A stretch of 64,000 nucleotides of DNA from Aurelia coerulea (GCA_039566865.1 CM076947.1:24057501-24121500); one strand, 5' to 3'. Numbered from the stretch's first letter, positions 46,501 to 61,500 are shown. Numbers and translations are program-made. Notes: a model not told the origin generated them from the letters alone.

Positions 46501-49500
46501 CGCAGGCTACTACAACAGTCGAAAATTTGGAAGATTCGGCTTACCTGTGGTGTAGCTGCCTTTCAAATTAGCTTTACTGATAACATCTAAACATTTGTGT
46601 CGATCAAGTCGCTAAAATGAGGATTTCAATTATTTACGAAAATGTTACAATATGTGTCAAAACTGAGCCTGCAAAGTTGGATAAAAAAACAAGAGAAATA
46701 TTACTGTTAAAAAGCTCACATTTTTCAAGAAGAAGTTCTTGTGAAACTTTTAAAAGTTTCTTTGAAAAAGCTGTACAAAGTCTTCTCTTAATGACGGTTC
46801 TTACCTACATTTGATTGGATTTGATGTATGCCAGTTTTGGCTATATAGGCTTTGCTCACAGAAAGAAAACAAATTTTTAGGAGGGCTGGTTTCTTAAAAA
46901 CTTTCCAGTAGTAGTACTTCATACTTTCTTCAATTTTTTGGGCATCCTTGTTTCGTGAAGAAAAACTTCTTATTTAACGAGTGCCCTATTTTTCACAGTC
47001 AGCCATGGGACTATTGTTTAAAAACATATTGCATAAAGAACAAAGCACTAACCTCCTTTATCTTAGCCTTGCACTCAGCTAATTCGAAAAATGAATTTCT
47101 GTCCGTTGACAGCAAAAGCAAACAAGCTGGACAGTTATCCTCAAAATATGACACATAAGCGTGAAGATATCCACTGTTGTCGAATTTCGGTAAACAAATC
47201 GGAGTCCATGATTCTGCTGTTCTGAATGCAGTCGATGCACTGACCAGGTTGAATATTAGATGTAAATCTGTAGGAGAAGGAGAATTCTTGTGAAGAATTA
47301 GGCAGCATAGGGCTCAAATCCTTAAAAACGTCGGTGTCAAATTTGATTACAGTTTTCTTTGAATTAAATGGCTTGAAAGGAACTTTGGGTTTTTGCTGTA
47401 AATCTGCCGTGGAAATTTAATGGTATCTTGATTAGTTTCAAAATGGCAGCATTTATCAAATTTGAGGCTATGACATCATCAAATTTCTAAATCCTAAACC
47501 AGAAAAGCTACAGATTTCTGCTTGCCACCATATTGTAGACCTTCATAAACTATGGTTTTCTTTAAGGTTATACCATTTTTCCTCTATTGGTTTAGTATTT
47601 ACGATGATTTGAATTTTTTCAAAATTTTCGATGAATTTTTTCAAAATAATTAAATTGCCACCATTTTCAAAAACAGTAAGATATTAAAAAAAGTTTCCAC
47701 GGCAGATTTACAGCAAAGTACCATGAGCTCCTTTCAAGCCATTCAATTAAAAGAAAAATGTCAAAGAGTTTTACACCCACTTTCTTAAAGATTCGAAAGA
47801 TTTGAGCCCTACGCTGAATTAGGCTAGCTATTTGGACAAAAAGTTACCGGGTGCGCCAATAAAAAAGTTCGGACGTTTGAAAAATCGTAGTACCCAGAGA
47901 ACTGGTTGGATTTGAATAAATTTAACTTTGCTGGATAGTAGAAAGACTGACGTATCTTTGTGAATTGTTTGCGTTTTTATATACGTACATTTGACTTTAC
48001 GAGAATCACCTTGTTCACCAAATGCCCGAAGAAGGGCCTAAAACACTTGATCAAATCATAAATAAACTTCTCACATCAAACAATACATAAGTACAAATTT
48101 TTTTCCTTTCTTTTCTATTCATAATAAATTAAAAGTAACAAATCTAAATGCGTAAATACTGTACCGCTCTCGGCGTAGGAAGACACAAGGTCATCTGGCC
48201 TCGACCAAGAACGGTATTTACAATTTTACAAATACAACTTCAAAAACAAAATAGAAAAATAAAGCAATATCGGGAACAAAAAAATATACAAACGGTCAAA
48301 AGAAAAGAAGGGGACAGGCAGTTCCACACCAAACCATGCAATGGGTCTAATACTTATATATGTCATAGACTTCCACCAGTTTTGTACCATCAAATCACAA
48401 GTGGACGGTACAATGACGACGAAAGTTCAGCACTTTACAATTACAGCAGCAAGTGCAATTTTCCACGGGTATCAGATATCGTATGGACATTCATTGCCAA
48501 GGGATAGAAAATCTTTAGTATCTGTTTAAAATTCATTCCTGTAACTCTGAGAGAGATTAAATAACCTTTTGTGCCTTGTTCTGTGTGAAAGATTTTATCG
48601 AGTGTTTTAGGCCCTTTCTCGGCCATTTCGCAACAACCGAATTTTCGTAAAGTCGAACTTATCTATGTTTTCTTTAACCATAGAAACTCGAGAAAATTCA
48701 CAAAAATACTTCAGTCTTTCTGCTACTAAATAAAATTTGATAGATTCAAATCAATCGATCAATCCAGTACTTTATGTACGATGATTTTCCAAACGCCTGT
48801 AGAAAAATATTGCTTCTCTCTGTGCCATCTTAGTTGAAATGAAATTGCAAGGATGTAAAAGGAATGTAATAAAAGTTTGAAATACAGTTCCAGTATAATG
48901 TTATTGAAGGGCGCCCCTTGAAAACCAGCTTCTGCTGAAGGGCAACCCTTCTTAAAATAATTAAATATGAAATATGAAATATAAATGTATGAAATGTTGT
49001 ATTTTTACTAACCAGACGGATGTAGAATAAATCGCTTCGGTCTGACCATCGTCACTAATTGATTATCAACTATCAAGATTGCAAATATCAGGTCCTATAA
49101 ATGAGATAAAGCAATATTAAAGACAAAAAAAATACGTATTTGTCGAGTTAAAGAGGCTGTACAACCCGTCCTCCCTGCGTGGCTCTTCGTGTCAAATCAT
49201 CGAATGTGTTTAAGCTAAACACAACATAGCTAATAGCGATTTTGCAATAGTAATCTAAAGTATCTGCGACAATCTTGGTGATCGAAGCTTTGGTGGAGGA
49301 TTTGCTCTATTCTTCTAACGCCGAATATTTGAAAGTTTCAATGGATATCAAACGTTCCATCACATTTCATAGACATAGACAAGAAAACACTGCAATGAAA
49401 CTTACGTAGAAGCTGTGATGAAACTGGCCGCCATTAAAAACCCACAGCTTTAGCCACGTGCGCGGGTTGTCCCGTACTTTCCGATTGTTTACAAAAATCT

Positions 49501-52500
49501 TGTGCAGCCCCTTTAAAGATACGGTTGAGACATTCTTTGAAGCATCGTAAGATTTTCGATTACAATAACAGTCAATGCCCATGATACAAAAATATAGCCC
49601 TGACCTGACAGCATCTGCGTAGTGTGGTGGGAGGTTGGGACTAAAGGGGGAGACCAGTAGTGGTTGTAGAAATTGCTGTCATTGTTGTTCTCTCGTCCGG
49701 GGTTCCTATCGTTCGGCATCGTGCGCCTATGCTGGCCTTACATCAAATGTGAAACAGTTCCCAGTATTTATTAGTAATTAATTGTGTTGTATGCGTAGCT
49801 CTTTGTAGTTGTCTTATTTAATTTTCATTATTTGCATGTCTTTATGTTAATGGCCACGGGCGTAGTCATTGTCTTTCGCTGCCTGTGGTACAGTAAAAAC
49901 CCGCGTATAAGAACCTACTATTTTGCAAATCAGCCTGGGTTCTTAAACAATGAATACAATGGATGGTTCTTATAAAACGATTGAAAATGTGTGAATTTCA
50001 GCCTGAAGGTTCTTAGTCGACTGGGTTCTTATACGCGGGTTTTTACTGTATCGTACCTGTAGTGTTGTATTGTAGTATAGCAATTAGAAAGTATAGTAGG
50101 TAACATGTTATGTAACATTTTATCAATATAAAAAAAATAAAATATACGAAAATATACATACCAACAATCATTGGTTGAATAAATTGTGAGGAGGAATAGT
50201 AGAAGCTCTCACCTTAGCCCGCGCTTGTTGTAACGTTTGTCCTATAACATCCCTTGTCGAGCTTGAAATTGGAAGACAGCGAACCTGAAAATAAAAAAGA
50301 AATCTGGCATGATTTTATGGCAACCTAGCATAGGAATCAAATCTATCAAAGGAGATCCACGATTGGTTGATGCATCTTTGATTTGATTTCCTGGCTTGAC
50401 AGGAACTTTAGGTACTAAGTTTTTAATGTTCATTGGCAGTTAATTATAGCTGATGATCATTTGGGCTCAATAAAGCGAACGAAAGTGTCCTACGCCTTAA
50501 AAGTTTCAAAATTGATAGAAGAAAAAGAATATTAACTCACTGCTCCAAGAAGAAAACTAGGATCTGTGCTCATCAGATTCATTAAATTGTCAATAAACTT
50601 CTCTGTTCCTGCGGATAAGAAAAATTCATCAGTATTTTGAGATTTTGAGAAGGTTGATCGGAGATCTAATGCTATATAATACTACATAATAATAAATAAT
50701 ATATTACTATCTCTTCTCAGCAATTACAAAATTAACTTGCCCCAGATGAAGCCTTACAATAAGAACCCGCAAAATAGAAACCACTTTATAAGAAACATCT
50801 GGCAGTTTTTCTGAGAAATGGTGCCTTCATATAAGAAACTTCTCAGCCTGATCTTTGAAAGGTTTCTCACAGGAGGAGCCCAAGTAAATTCATATTTAAT
50901 AATCTTTGTTAAAATCAGGCGCCAAACATTTTTTAGATAAATCATGCAAAAGCATCTCCATCTATCTATTTGGTATGTATGCTATGGTTGAGTAATTTCA
51001 GAGGTAACAAGAACATACTGTTCGACAGTGTTTGCTCTGGGTTTTGTTTGGATCTTTCAGTTGAAATCACTAAGGGTTTCTTAAAGGGAATCGACACAGT
51101 TAAAAGCTGGCCCGGGCCAAATTAAAGATATAATCTATTGTATTCAACAACTTTGACGCCTGCCGTTTCATTGTGTGGCGAAGGAAACAATGGGTCTGTA
51201 AGCGTTTCTTCAGCCTATTTATAGCAGCTTGTCGATATAGCTATGTCTATTCCCTTTAACCGTGTGATAAGAAACCTTTCAGCCTGTTTCCAGATTAATG
51301 ACCTTTTAAAAAGAAACAAAAAAGGCTGTTTTGAAAAAATTGGTTTCTATTCTGCGGGCTCTTACTGTAACTAAAATACCATTTAGCATGCGTATAAGGG
51401 CCTGATTACGTGAGCAGGGCTGGCCTTTATAACAGAGTTGCCTCGGTAAACAGGTGTGAAATGTAGCGTGCAATTACACGGAGTAATTCACCCCAGGGCT
51501 GCGAAGTAATTTTGGGGAGGGGGGGGGGGTGGAATCAAATCGTTGGCAACATGGCGGCTTAGTGCATGCGCAGTTATAAAATTCCTGAAGCCAACTCTGT
51601 TTCCAGCTCTGCCATGCGCTTGCATGAGAAAAATGTTATCATTTCTCCCTTCAAACAGAGCCAGCCCTGTTATGCAGAAGTGGGGTCCCAGCTGCCACAG
51701 CTGGCACACTTGCTACATAACTGTGCTTCAAATCAATCAAATGCCTCCTATTGACAAAGTGATCTCGTCTGAAGCAAACGCAAAACAAACAAAGCCACAA
51801 AAGTTGCTCTGAAACCCTTGTAGCTAGCGCGCTCGTTGTGCATTCCAAAAATTGTTTTTAAGAGCAAACATGAGCATATATCGAAAGAACAAGGATATAT
51901 ATAAACATCTACCTCGGGCATTTGATTTCTTTGGTTCAGAAGCTGAGCGGTAAGTGTTTTAATTACACCCAAAAAAAGAAGAGAATTGAATCACCTCCCA
52001 ATCGGCTTTTGAAGCAAACATATGAAATTCCTGAGGCAGATACGTAGATACATCCTTCATCTTTCGATATATGCTCGTGTTTGCTCTTAAAAGCAATTTT
52101 TGGAATGCACAACGATCGCGCTAGCTATCTGGGTTTCAGAGCAACTTTTGCAGCTCTGTTTGTTTTGATTTACTGGTTGAGAGAATTTCCTTTGTCTGCG
52201 ATTGATAATCGATTTGAATTGCAGTGTCAATCAAAAGCAACTCATGCTATTGTCTTACAAAATCTGTCCTTGTTAACGCAAAGCCAAAACGGAGACATTC
52301 CACTCCGTTTTCGTATGAAAACGGAGTAATTGAAACGCAGCCTAAATTTTGATAATTTTGTAAGAATTCAATTTCTAGTGTTCCAATATATTGTAAACTA
52401 ACCTGATAATAATTTGCGAAGATCATAATTTCCTCTTTGTTCAAATACTCTCGTTAATTGTGTGAAAGTTAGTACACTGAGTATTTGATGATAAACGTAA

Positions 52501-55500
52501 GTGAGTTGAACCCAGAGCTACAAAGAAAATAACTAATTTTCATTTCTGAACAACACACGAAACGCTTTACCAAAAATATCTGTTATCTTTTCCTAACCTG
52601 GGAATAAATGAAGGTTTTTCGAAAGAAAGTCCAATTGAATGGCACCTTTTCAGAAAAAACAAAAGAGGAAAACTATGGCTCTAGTGATGTGAATTTAGTT
52701 TCAATCAATGTCTAATCACTCTAAAAATGTTCCTCTATATTTAACTTGAACATAGGTACCTCGTTTGCTGGTATTGGTGCTTTAAGAGCAGACATGTTGA
52801 TCTTGAACGCTCAAATTTGCCTCTTCCTGCAAACCAGAGCTTTAGCCTTTTGTCCTAAGCAAATTCTTAAGCCACAGCGTAAATGGCTAAAGCTCTGGTT
52901 TGCTAGTGGACGCGAATTTGAGCTTTCAAGATTGATATTTCTGCTCTCAAAGCACCAATACCAACAAACGAGGTATTTGTGATCAAGTTAACTGTCAAGG
53001 AAAATTTTGAGAGTGATTAGCCATTTATTAAAGCTAAATTCACATCGCTGGAGTCAACCAAATCCAAATACATTTTTTTGGGACACCCGGTAATTGCACC
53101 TTTTCAGACAAATATTTCTATTTTCTAACAGTTTCTTCATCATCAGATTAAAAAAAATGACTGAAATGCAAACACATAAAAGTTCGACGAGATAAAAGGG
53201 GAAAATCTTCCATCTATTTATAAGCTTCAGTGCAAGCAGTAACTGTTCGGTATTTTTGAGAAGACACAAGTAAAAGTTTGTTGTCCAATTCAACAAAAAA
53301 GTAAACTGCTTTCTTCACCAGAAACGTAAAATGAGCTTTGAATTTTCAAGCGAAATTCTACGCTTCAAAGAGGTTAACTTAAGCGAAAAGATGATTTAAC
53401 TTGCAAAAATTGGCCCCTAGTTGCTTCGATTCTTAAATTAGGAAAACTTGAGCGAGTATAGGATTAGATGAAAGCGTACAAAATAGATATTTGACACACA
53501 AAGTGATGCTGCTTTTGAAGACAGATTCAGTATATCAGAACGATGAAACAACGAGAGCTCTGAAATACTCAAGTAAGGACGTTAAGCATAGGGTTCCAAT
53601 CTTTCAAATCTTCTAAAGGTGGGTGTAAAATTCTGACATGTTTCTTTGAGTTGAATGGCTTGAAAGGAACTCATGGTACTTTTGCTGCAAATCTGCCGTG
53701 GAAATTTTTTGATATCTTGATTTTTTTCGAAATGGTAGCAATTTAATTATTTTTGATAAAATTCATTGAAAATTTTGAAAAAATTTAAATAATCGTAAAT
53801 CCTAAACCCATAGGGGGAAAATGATATAACCTTCAAGAAAATCATAGCTTATGAAGGTCTACAATATGGTTGCAAGCAGAAATCTGTAGCTTTTGTAGTT
53901 TAGGATTTAGAAATTCGATGACGTCGTAGCCTCAAATTTAATAATATCACTATTTTGAAACTAATCAAGACATCAATAAATTTGCAAGGCAGATTTACAA
54001 CAAAAAACCCCAAGTTCCTTCCAAGCCATTTAATTCAAAGAAAATTGCAATAGAATTTTACACCGACTTCTTTTTAAAGAATTGAGGCCTATGTTAGGAC
54101 GTTAAAGGTAGTTATGCTAACTCAAGAATTAGCCACGCAAAACAGTCAATAAATATCTTCAAGAAATCTTACCTGTGCAGGCGAATCATTGCCACAGCAC
54201 ACTGCTACAAGTATGAGTGGTCCTCTGACAAGGAAGATGACTTTGTGATTTCCTGCACTTATCATCCTGAAACGAGAAAATAGTTCTTAAAGACCAACTG
54301 TCAACCAATAAAGCAGCCCCTGTATTTTATGGAGCCTTCCTCTTGTTTAACAACATCAGGCCTACGTTGTTGCATGTTTTTCATTGTCAGAAAATTTCGC
54401 AGCTACATAGCTTTCTGCAATACAACAACGAGAGGTTGTCTTAGCTTAGGCCTAGTCGTGCTTGCGAAATGCATGCTCGCTTCAAAAACAAAATGGCGAC
54501 CGAATCCTTCACATACTGTTGTCAACACTAATTTGACAACACTGGCTTTGTTGGTTAGCACAAGATAAATCAGAACAGTTTCATTGTTTTTCAGCAGCCA
54601 TTCCAAGTATGGATTGGCACAAGTCACCTTAAGAGAAAAAAAGAACGAATGCTACGAAACAGCTCATCGCTGGATAGCCAGATGATTTCTGGACCGGCAG
54701 GCAGCTTTTCTGATTAAAACCATCAGGTCAAGCGAGTAACACACACCTCATGAATAATCAATCAGGAACTGCTCGGAGCAAGTCGCATTTCATTTTCTTT
54801 CAAGGCAACTTATGTGCAAGTCCATGCAACGTGATTCACCTAATCAATAACTCTTTGGATTGTTCGTCTCTCCGATGCTTCTATTTGACAAAGAAATTAA
54901 TGAAGGTCTGTCTCAAATTAGATGTCACCTGAGATTTGCGATAACGCAAAATTCCTTGGCAAAACATTTCTATTGTTATTATTTGCGGGCATTTGGGGTA
55001 GGCCCCCAAATTATCATAAGGGCGGTTAATGAAGAAGATTTCAATCAACAAGTATGACGAAAGTTTAAATGTAATATTGTTTTATCTCCAGTCATAGTTC
55101 TATCATCAAAGCCTATCTCGCATCAGATGTCACCTGAAATTTGCGACAAAGAATAAATTCACACACATTTGGTGTTGTTTTTTCGTTGTATTGCGGTGTT
55201 CCTGCCTATAAATTTATTCATTCATTCGTCACCGCAAGTATCTTCGGATCCGACGATCGACGCTGGTATCGTGGCCTTTCCTTTTTGGAATTAATTTAAC
55301 GCAAAGTTACTTCTGCAAAACCCTTCCATTGTTTTTATCCGCAGAATTTTTCACGCGACATCTAATTTCAGACAGACCTTAGTTACATGTACATTCATTC
55401 ATTCACTCAACATATTCATAAATGCATTAAATAAACATGAATAAGATACTTCACAACTGCATCATTGAATTCACCTTATATTATCATTGTTATCCTGTAC

Positions 55501-58500
55501 AAAAGAAACGAGAGCTTGCATCACACCCATCAGTGTTACTAATTTTTCTTCACTTCCATATCTGAAAATATGTAAAAAATAATGGCGATATCAGACTCTA
55601 ACGAAGTTGATAAAAATTAGTTCTAATCGTCTAGCCGTCCTTAAAATCTGATTCTGTCAAGACCACCTAATCATTGACAACATCTGATTCATAATAAAAT
55701 AAAGTAATTAACCAAGAGAAATGATTCAGAAGCCATCTTGGGCTCGTAGCTAAAAACTGAGGGGCAGATCACTCTCTCTCTCAAAGATCGTATGAGGTTA
55801 TTATTCACAAGAAATCTGTTCTACGATTACTTTGATTCTTCAATGGATATCTGATAATAATCACTTTGCTATAATTTTGTCAGTCTTTCCTGACTATCCT
55901 ACTGGGTGAGCCAGAAAAAAGTTCCCACTTTCGAAAATTCGTGGCACCACCAGTACTTCATGGATTTGAATGATTCAAATTCTAGTTAAAAGCCAAAAGA
56001 TCAAAGTACTTTTGTGATTTTTCTCATCTTCTTACGAGCACTGCAAATATAGGTAAATTCAATTTTATATATATTTCATGTTTTCAAAATGACTGAAAAA
56101 GGGCCTAAAACACTTGATCAAATCATTAGGACTCTCCTCACACAGCACAATACATAAGGGCGTTTCACCTCTCTCAAGAGTAATAAGATTCTCAAACAGA
56201 TACTAAAGAATTGCTTTTCTCTATTGTTTTGAGCGATGAGTTCATGTATTTTAGGCCTTTTCAGTCACTTTACAACCACAAAATTTTTCTAAATTTCAAA
56301 CTACCAATTTTTCCAATACTTGTAACAAAGCGAGAAAAATCACAAAAATACTTTCGATCTTTTGGTTGTCAAGCAAATATGGCCGACCGCTGGTTTCAGT
56401 GATCGGGATAATTTGGTCTTCTGAAGGTCATAGCTCCATCATTTTTCAACGGATTTTCATGGGGATGGTAGCAAACTTTAATAGAACATCTGAAAAGTAC
56501 CATCATGCGAAAGTCTTGCGAGAATCTTTTGCCGTTTTGTCACAATCTTCAGACAAACGGGGCACAATTTTTTTGGGACACCCTGTACATAATCCGGTAC
56601 AAACTCTAGAGTTCCAAGAATCAATAACGACATACCTTGAATAAATAGGCTTGCCAGCTTCGCTAAGGATGAATACATGCTTCTTGTGCATTGCCCAATG
56701 GGGCTCGTTTACATCTGTGGGAAGAGTAAAAATAGCGTGTGAAACATTTGAAACAAGAGCAAACACGTTTGTAAATTTCATTGAAAATTTTAACAAAATT
56801 TTAAAAATCTTAGAGGAAGAAAAGGAAGGAGATAATTTTGGAAATTTTAATTTAGTAAATGGAGATTAAAATTATTCTAGACTGCTGAACATTTTTGTTT
56901 GAAAAAATGGGGAATAATAGGAAGGATATTATTTTTATATACGTATATTCCATAAAATTAACGACATTTAACAGAGAAACTAAACATAAGATACATTGTG
57001 CTATTTACAGTGAAAATGGACATATGGCCATCGAATTCCCACTATGAATTGCACTTAAAATAGATTGTTAATAAATAGCATAGTTTACCAACAAAACATT
57101 ACCACAAAAAACACTACATTACGATGGATGGAAAATAATGGGCGCTGCGATTCACTCAGAAATGTAAGGGAACTCTGCCCCATATCCCAACAAACATGGA
57201 AAACCGACCCCGAGATCACCCTCGGAAACAGTCTTCCATGCCCCCAGAGCAGAGATCAGAGCCACCTTAACTAAATCTCTTTGTTGCTCTCAGATATGCC
57301 ATCGACGCTTCTAAAATCATACGATTCGCAACAACGGTTAAGTTGTTGCCGCCAAACAAACATAGGGTTCAAATCTTTAAAAAGGTCGGTGTAAAATTCT
57401 ATTACAATTTTCTTTGAACTAAATGGCTTGAAAGGAACTTGGGGATTTTTACCGTAAATCTGCTGTGGAAATTTATTGATATCTTGATTAGTATCAACAT
57501 GGCAGCATCTGTTAAATTTGAGGCTATGACGTCATCAAATTTATAAACTCTAAACCAGAAGAGCTACAGATTTCTGCTTGCCACCATATTGTAGGCCTTC
57601 ATAAACTATAGTTTTCTTGAAGGTTATATCATTTTTCCTCTGTTGGTTTAGGATTTACGATGACTTAATTTTTTCAAAATTGTCTATGAATTCTTAAAAA
57701 AAATAATCAAATTGCAGCCATTTTGAAAAAAAATCAAGATATCAAAAAATTTCCATGGCAAATTTACAGCAAAGTAGTTCCTTTCAAGCCATTCAATTCA
57801 AAGAAAAATGTCATAGAGTTTTACACCCACCTTTTTACAGATTTGAAAGATTTGAGCCCTATGCTAGTTGGCATTAAGGATTTTGAATCCATTGATGTGC
57901 ACCTCCCTGGTAGAGGACTTACCTTCAGTGGTTGAATCTCTCTCAGCTTCCAGCACAGTTTCAGCTCTTTGCTTTCGAACCTCTGAAAATACAAACAAAT
58001 GAAATTGAAATTAGCAAAATTCAGTAGTTGTTAGGACCAGAAGGATTTTGCTACTGCTATAATACTGCATTAAACAAGATATGCTGCTATAATACTAGCA
58101 CAATAATAGGCGAGCACGAACAAGTTTTGGGCAAGACAAAACTAATTCCTTTAACTTTGTTTTCAAGAACCTACTCATTTTAGGCAAAATAATCTGCCCT
58201 CGTTAACAGTTTTTCTTCAAGGCCCAGTTTACACATCGCTTTCTTGCCGTGTAGAATTTAATGGATGCTGCTAAAAGCTTTTAAGTGTCAAATTGAATTC
58301 GACATAAAAACGATGTTAAAATCACCTGCCGTTTTGAAAAGATAAAACAGCAGGAGTTCACCAGCTCTGTCGTATCAAACAACCAGCTCTGTCGTATCAA
58401 ACAGCAGAAAAATGACTTGATTTAAACATCATATTTCTGCCGCGTTTAATTGATCAATTCTAGGCCATGGTCCGCGGTTTCTACGCGTGATCAGCCACTG

Positions 58501-61500
58501 CACTTGTGCATTTTGAAAAATTGCCATTTTAACTATCTTAATCTCAATCCGACACGGCAAAAAAACGATGTTCAAATCAGATTTTTAGACACGGCAGAGT
58601 CTGCCGATTTAATACAGTTTGATTCGACACAGCAATAAAACGATGTTTAAGCTAGTCCTAAGTGTCGATAACAAAAAGATTCCACAATCAATGGCAACAA
58701 ACGAAATATCGAGATTTACGTTAGCATTTGAGAAATTGCAATATGAACATTTCACTATTCCTTCTATGTACACTATTATTCAAACAGGGTTTAATTTTCT
58801 TGAGAAACCTATACATCTAAAGAAAAATAATATTAAATAACGGACTCATCATACTAAACCCATAAACGCAATAAAACAACGTGATCTGTAGAAAGAAGAC
58901 TGTTAACTCCTGTAAAAGAATATCAACCAAAGTAAACCAAAAACGAGTTTTCGTCGAGTGTGCGACGAAACGCGGTTTTGGTTATTCAACATTGTTCTTT
59001 TATGCAGTAACTGGTGAGTTACTAACTTATTTCTTTCCTTTCAGGTTTTAAGATTAACTCATTTTTCTCTTGCAGGACTCAACAGTTTTTTCTCTAGTTA
59101 CAGGGTTGTTTTGTTGCGTTTATGGGTTTAGTACGATGAGTCCGTTATTAAAGGCTATTTTCAAAATTTGTACCACAGATCATTTGTTTAAAAAATATAT
59201 TATAATCACCATTAACATCATCTTCACTATTGGCTGTACTATCCGATTTGCTCTCACGTGGACTTCTTACAGGGGATACTGTACTTTCAAATACATCATT
59301 GGTTGTTTCTGCATCTGAAATTCAATAAAATACATTTGCTTATTCCAAATATTTGACAATTACTTTCGAAATTTTTTTCATATATTCATAAAATGTTACA
59401 TTACATGTTACCTACTATACTTTCTAATTATTATACAGCAAAAGACAATGACTACGCCCATGGCCATTAACATAAAGACATGCAAATAAATGAAGATTAA
59501 GTAAAACAACTACAAAAAACTACACATACAATTAACTACTGATAAATACTGGGAACTGTTTCACATTTGATATAAGGCCAGCATAGGCGCAAGATGCCGA
59601 ACGATAGGATTTTGGTATGAATTCTACAAATAGAGACTTCTGAAAAAATAGAGTGAGCGGAAAAGTTAAATGTTCGAAACCACATTCACAGGTCTTTTGA
59701 AAATTGAAGAAAAAAGAAACTTTTTGGTCAAAATTTCTCCGAAAAAACTGTTTATGAAGGGCTATTGCCGAAAGTTTAGTTTCATACGTCCAAGGTCGCA
59801 TTCAAGGCTAATATCATTGGTTCTCAAAAAGTCGTATCAAATTTCGAAATTTCGTATCAAACTTAACTTATAACTAAATAAAGAGACTTTACTGATGCTA
59901 ATAGACCTATAGGATCTAACATTCTAACTCCTCTCTAACTTAAACATGTTCGCTTCTTGATTCCGTAAAAACATGACAAACAATTTACTCGAATTGACTG
60001 ATGTTTACAGAATATTTAGGCCATTTGACGATGACAAACCCAGAACATTGTTCTTTACGCTGTGGTAAATCCCTTTTGATGTGGCCGGTAAAATCCTTTC
60101 GTTTGATCACTTTCTTATGACGGTAAAAATCTCTCTGTTAGATTTTTTGTGGCGGCGGAGATCCTTTTGTTTGTTGGAATCCCCCCTTGTCCTCTGTGGC
60201 TCTGTGGTAAAACCCTTTAACCATAGCAAATGGGTTTTGAATAATCAGTTTTATTTGCTAAATAATCTGCAAGAACGTTCATTGCGGGTAAGATTGAGAG
60301 GGAAACTCTGTCTTGTGAGGGCCAAAGAGTGTTTCTTTGGGCTGGCATGAAAAGTCATGCATTTTACGGCGTCTAATCTTGCTTTGGCAGAAGCCAGTGT
60401 TACTCTAGCCACGCCGGATCTTTTCGTCTCCAGGTTAGTTCTGTTGGACTTTTCCAAGTTTCACCTTTCGATTACTGTTCGAGTTTTTATTGCTCAATTG
60501 ACTGAGGAATGAAAATGAGACTTGGGCAAGCTTACAGTTCTGTTGGGTAAAGAGAAGTGTTTGAAACTGCTTTTAATTCGATTAATAAAGAGGTGTGGGC
60601 CATCCATGGCGGTACTGCAATACCAGGATAACCCGTGCCCGCGGTGAAGCAAGCTTCAGACCGACGAGCTGGTTCCAAAAATCAGTTTAATAAAAGGGCA
60701 TCCTTGGATGCCTATCAGATATTAAGCTGATAAGAACAGATACTACACTTGATCTTAGCCAAAAGGCCGAGAAGCGATAATGATTAATCTTGGGCAGTAG
60801 GGGTACTTGGGTGATAGATGGAATCTTCACGGTGGAAGCTGGCTATTTCGAAATCGAGCTATGCGAGTGAGGTTAGCTTAGAGCAGGTGTTCAGGTAGCT
60901 GTAGCGATGGATATCAGTTCAGCGGAGGAGGAAAATTACAACGATTCTGCGCTCTGTAATTCTTTGTGTAAGAGGATCAAGGAGGCCATGGGAAAGAACA
61001 TGAACATGGAGAGGATTCTAGACTGAACATTTTCAATGTCGACATTTTATGAATTATTCAGGGGGGTTTTTGGAAATGACGGGGTAGTTTTATGCATTGC
61101 ATTTTAAGTAGTATATAGGGTTTAACCATATTTTTAATTCATAAATTTAAATCTTTGGTTGTCTAGTGTTTGATTGATCTTACTGAACTTGATAACCGGC
61201 AAGCTTGAAATGTTGTCAAGATATATATCAGTTCGAAGCGCAGTTTAGATTAGTATATTTTTTAGTTTTTACAATAATTGTACGGCATGTATCCAAAAGG
61301 ACTATTCTAAATTTTAAATCTCTATGCCTACAGCAAAAATAATTTTGGCCCTCTACCGAAAACAGTAAAGTTGGACAATGAATTCGCAATCTTTCAGGAT
61401 AAGTCTTCTATGCAAGCGAGGGACGCATCACTCTGTAAAAATCTCGTACACCTTTGGCACAAATTCTTTTGTTTTCAAGAAAAATCCGGAAAAATCCCTC

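Noticed and set aside
46955..47158. 67-codon forward frame
   Set aside because: Antisense to the MON1 exon 47053-47267, which carries conserved WTPICLP and correct splice borders.
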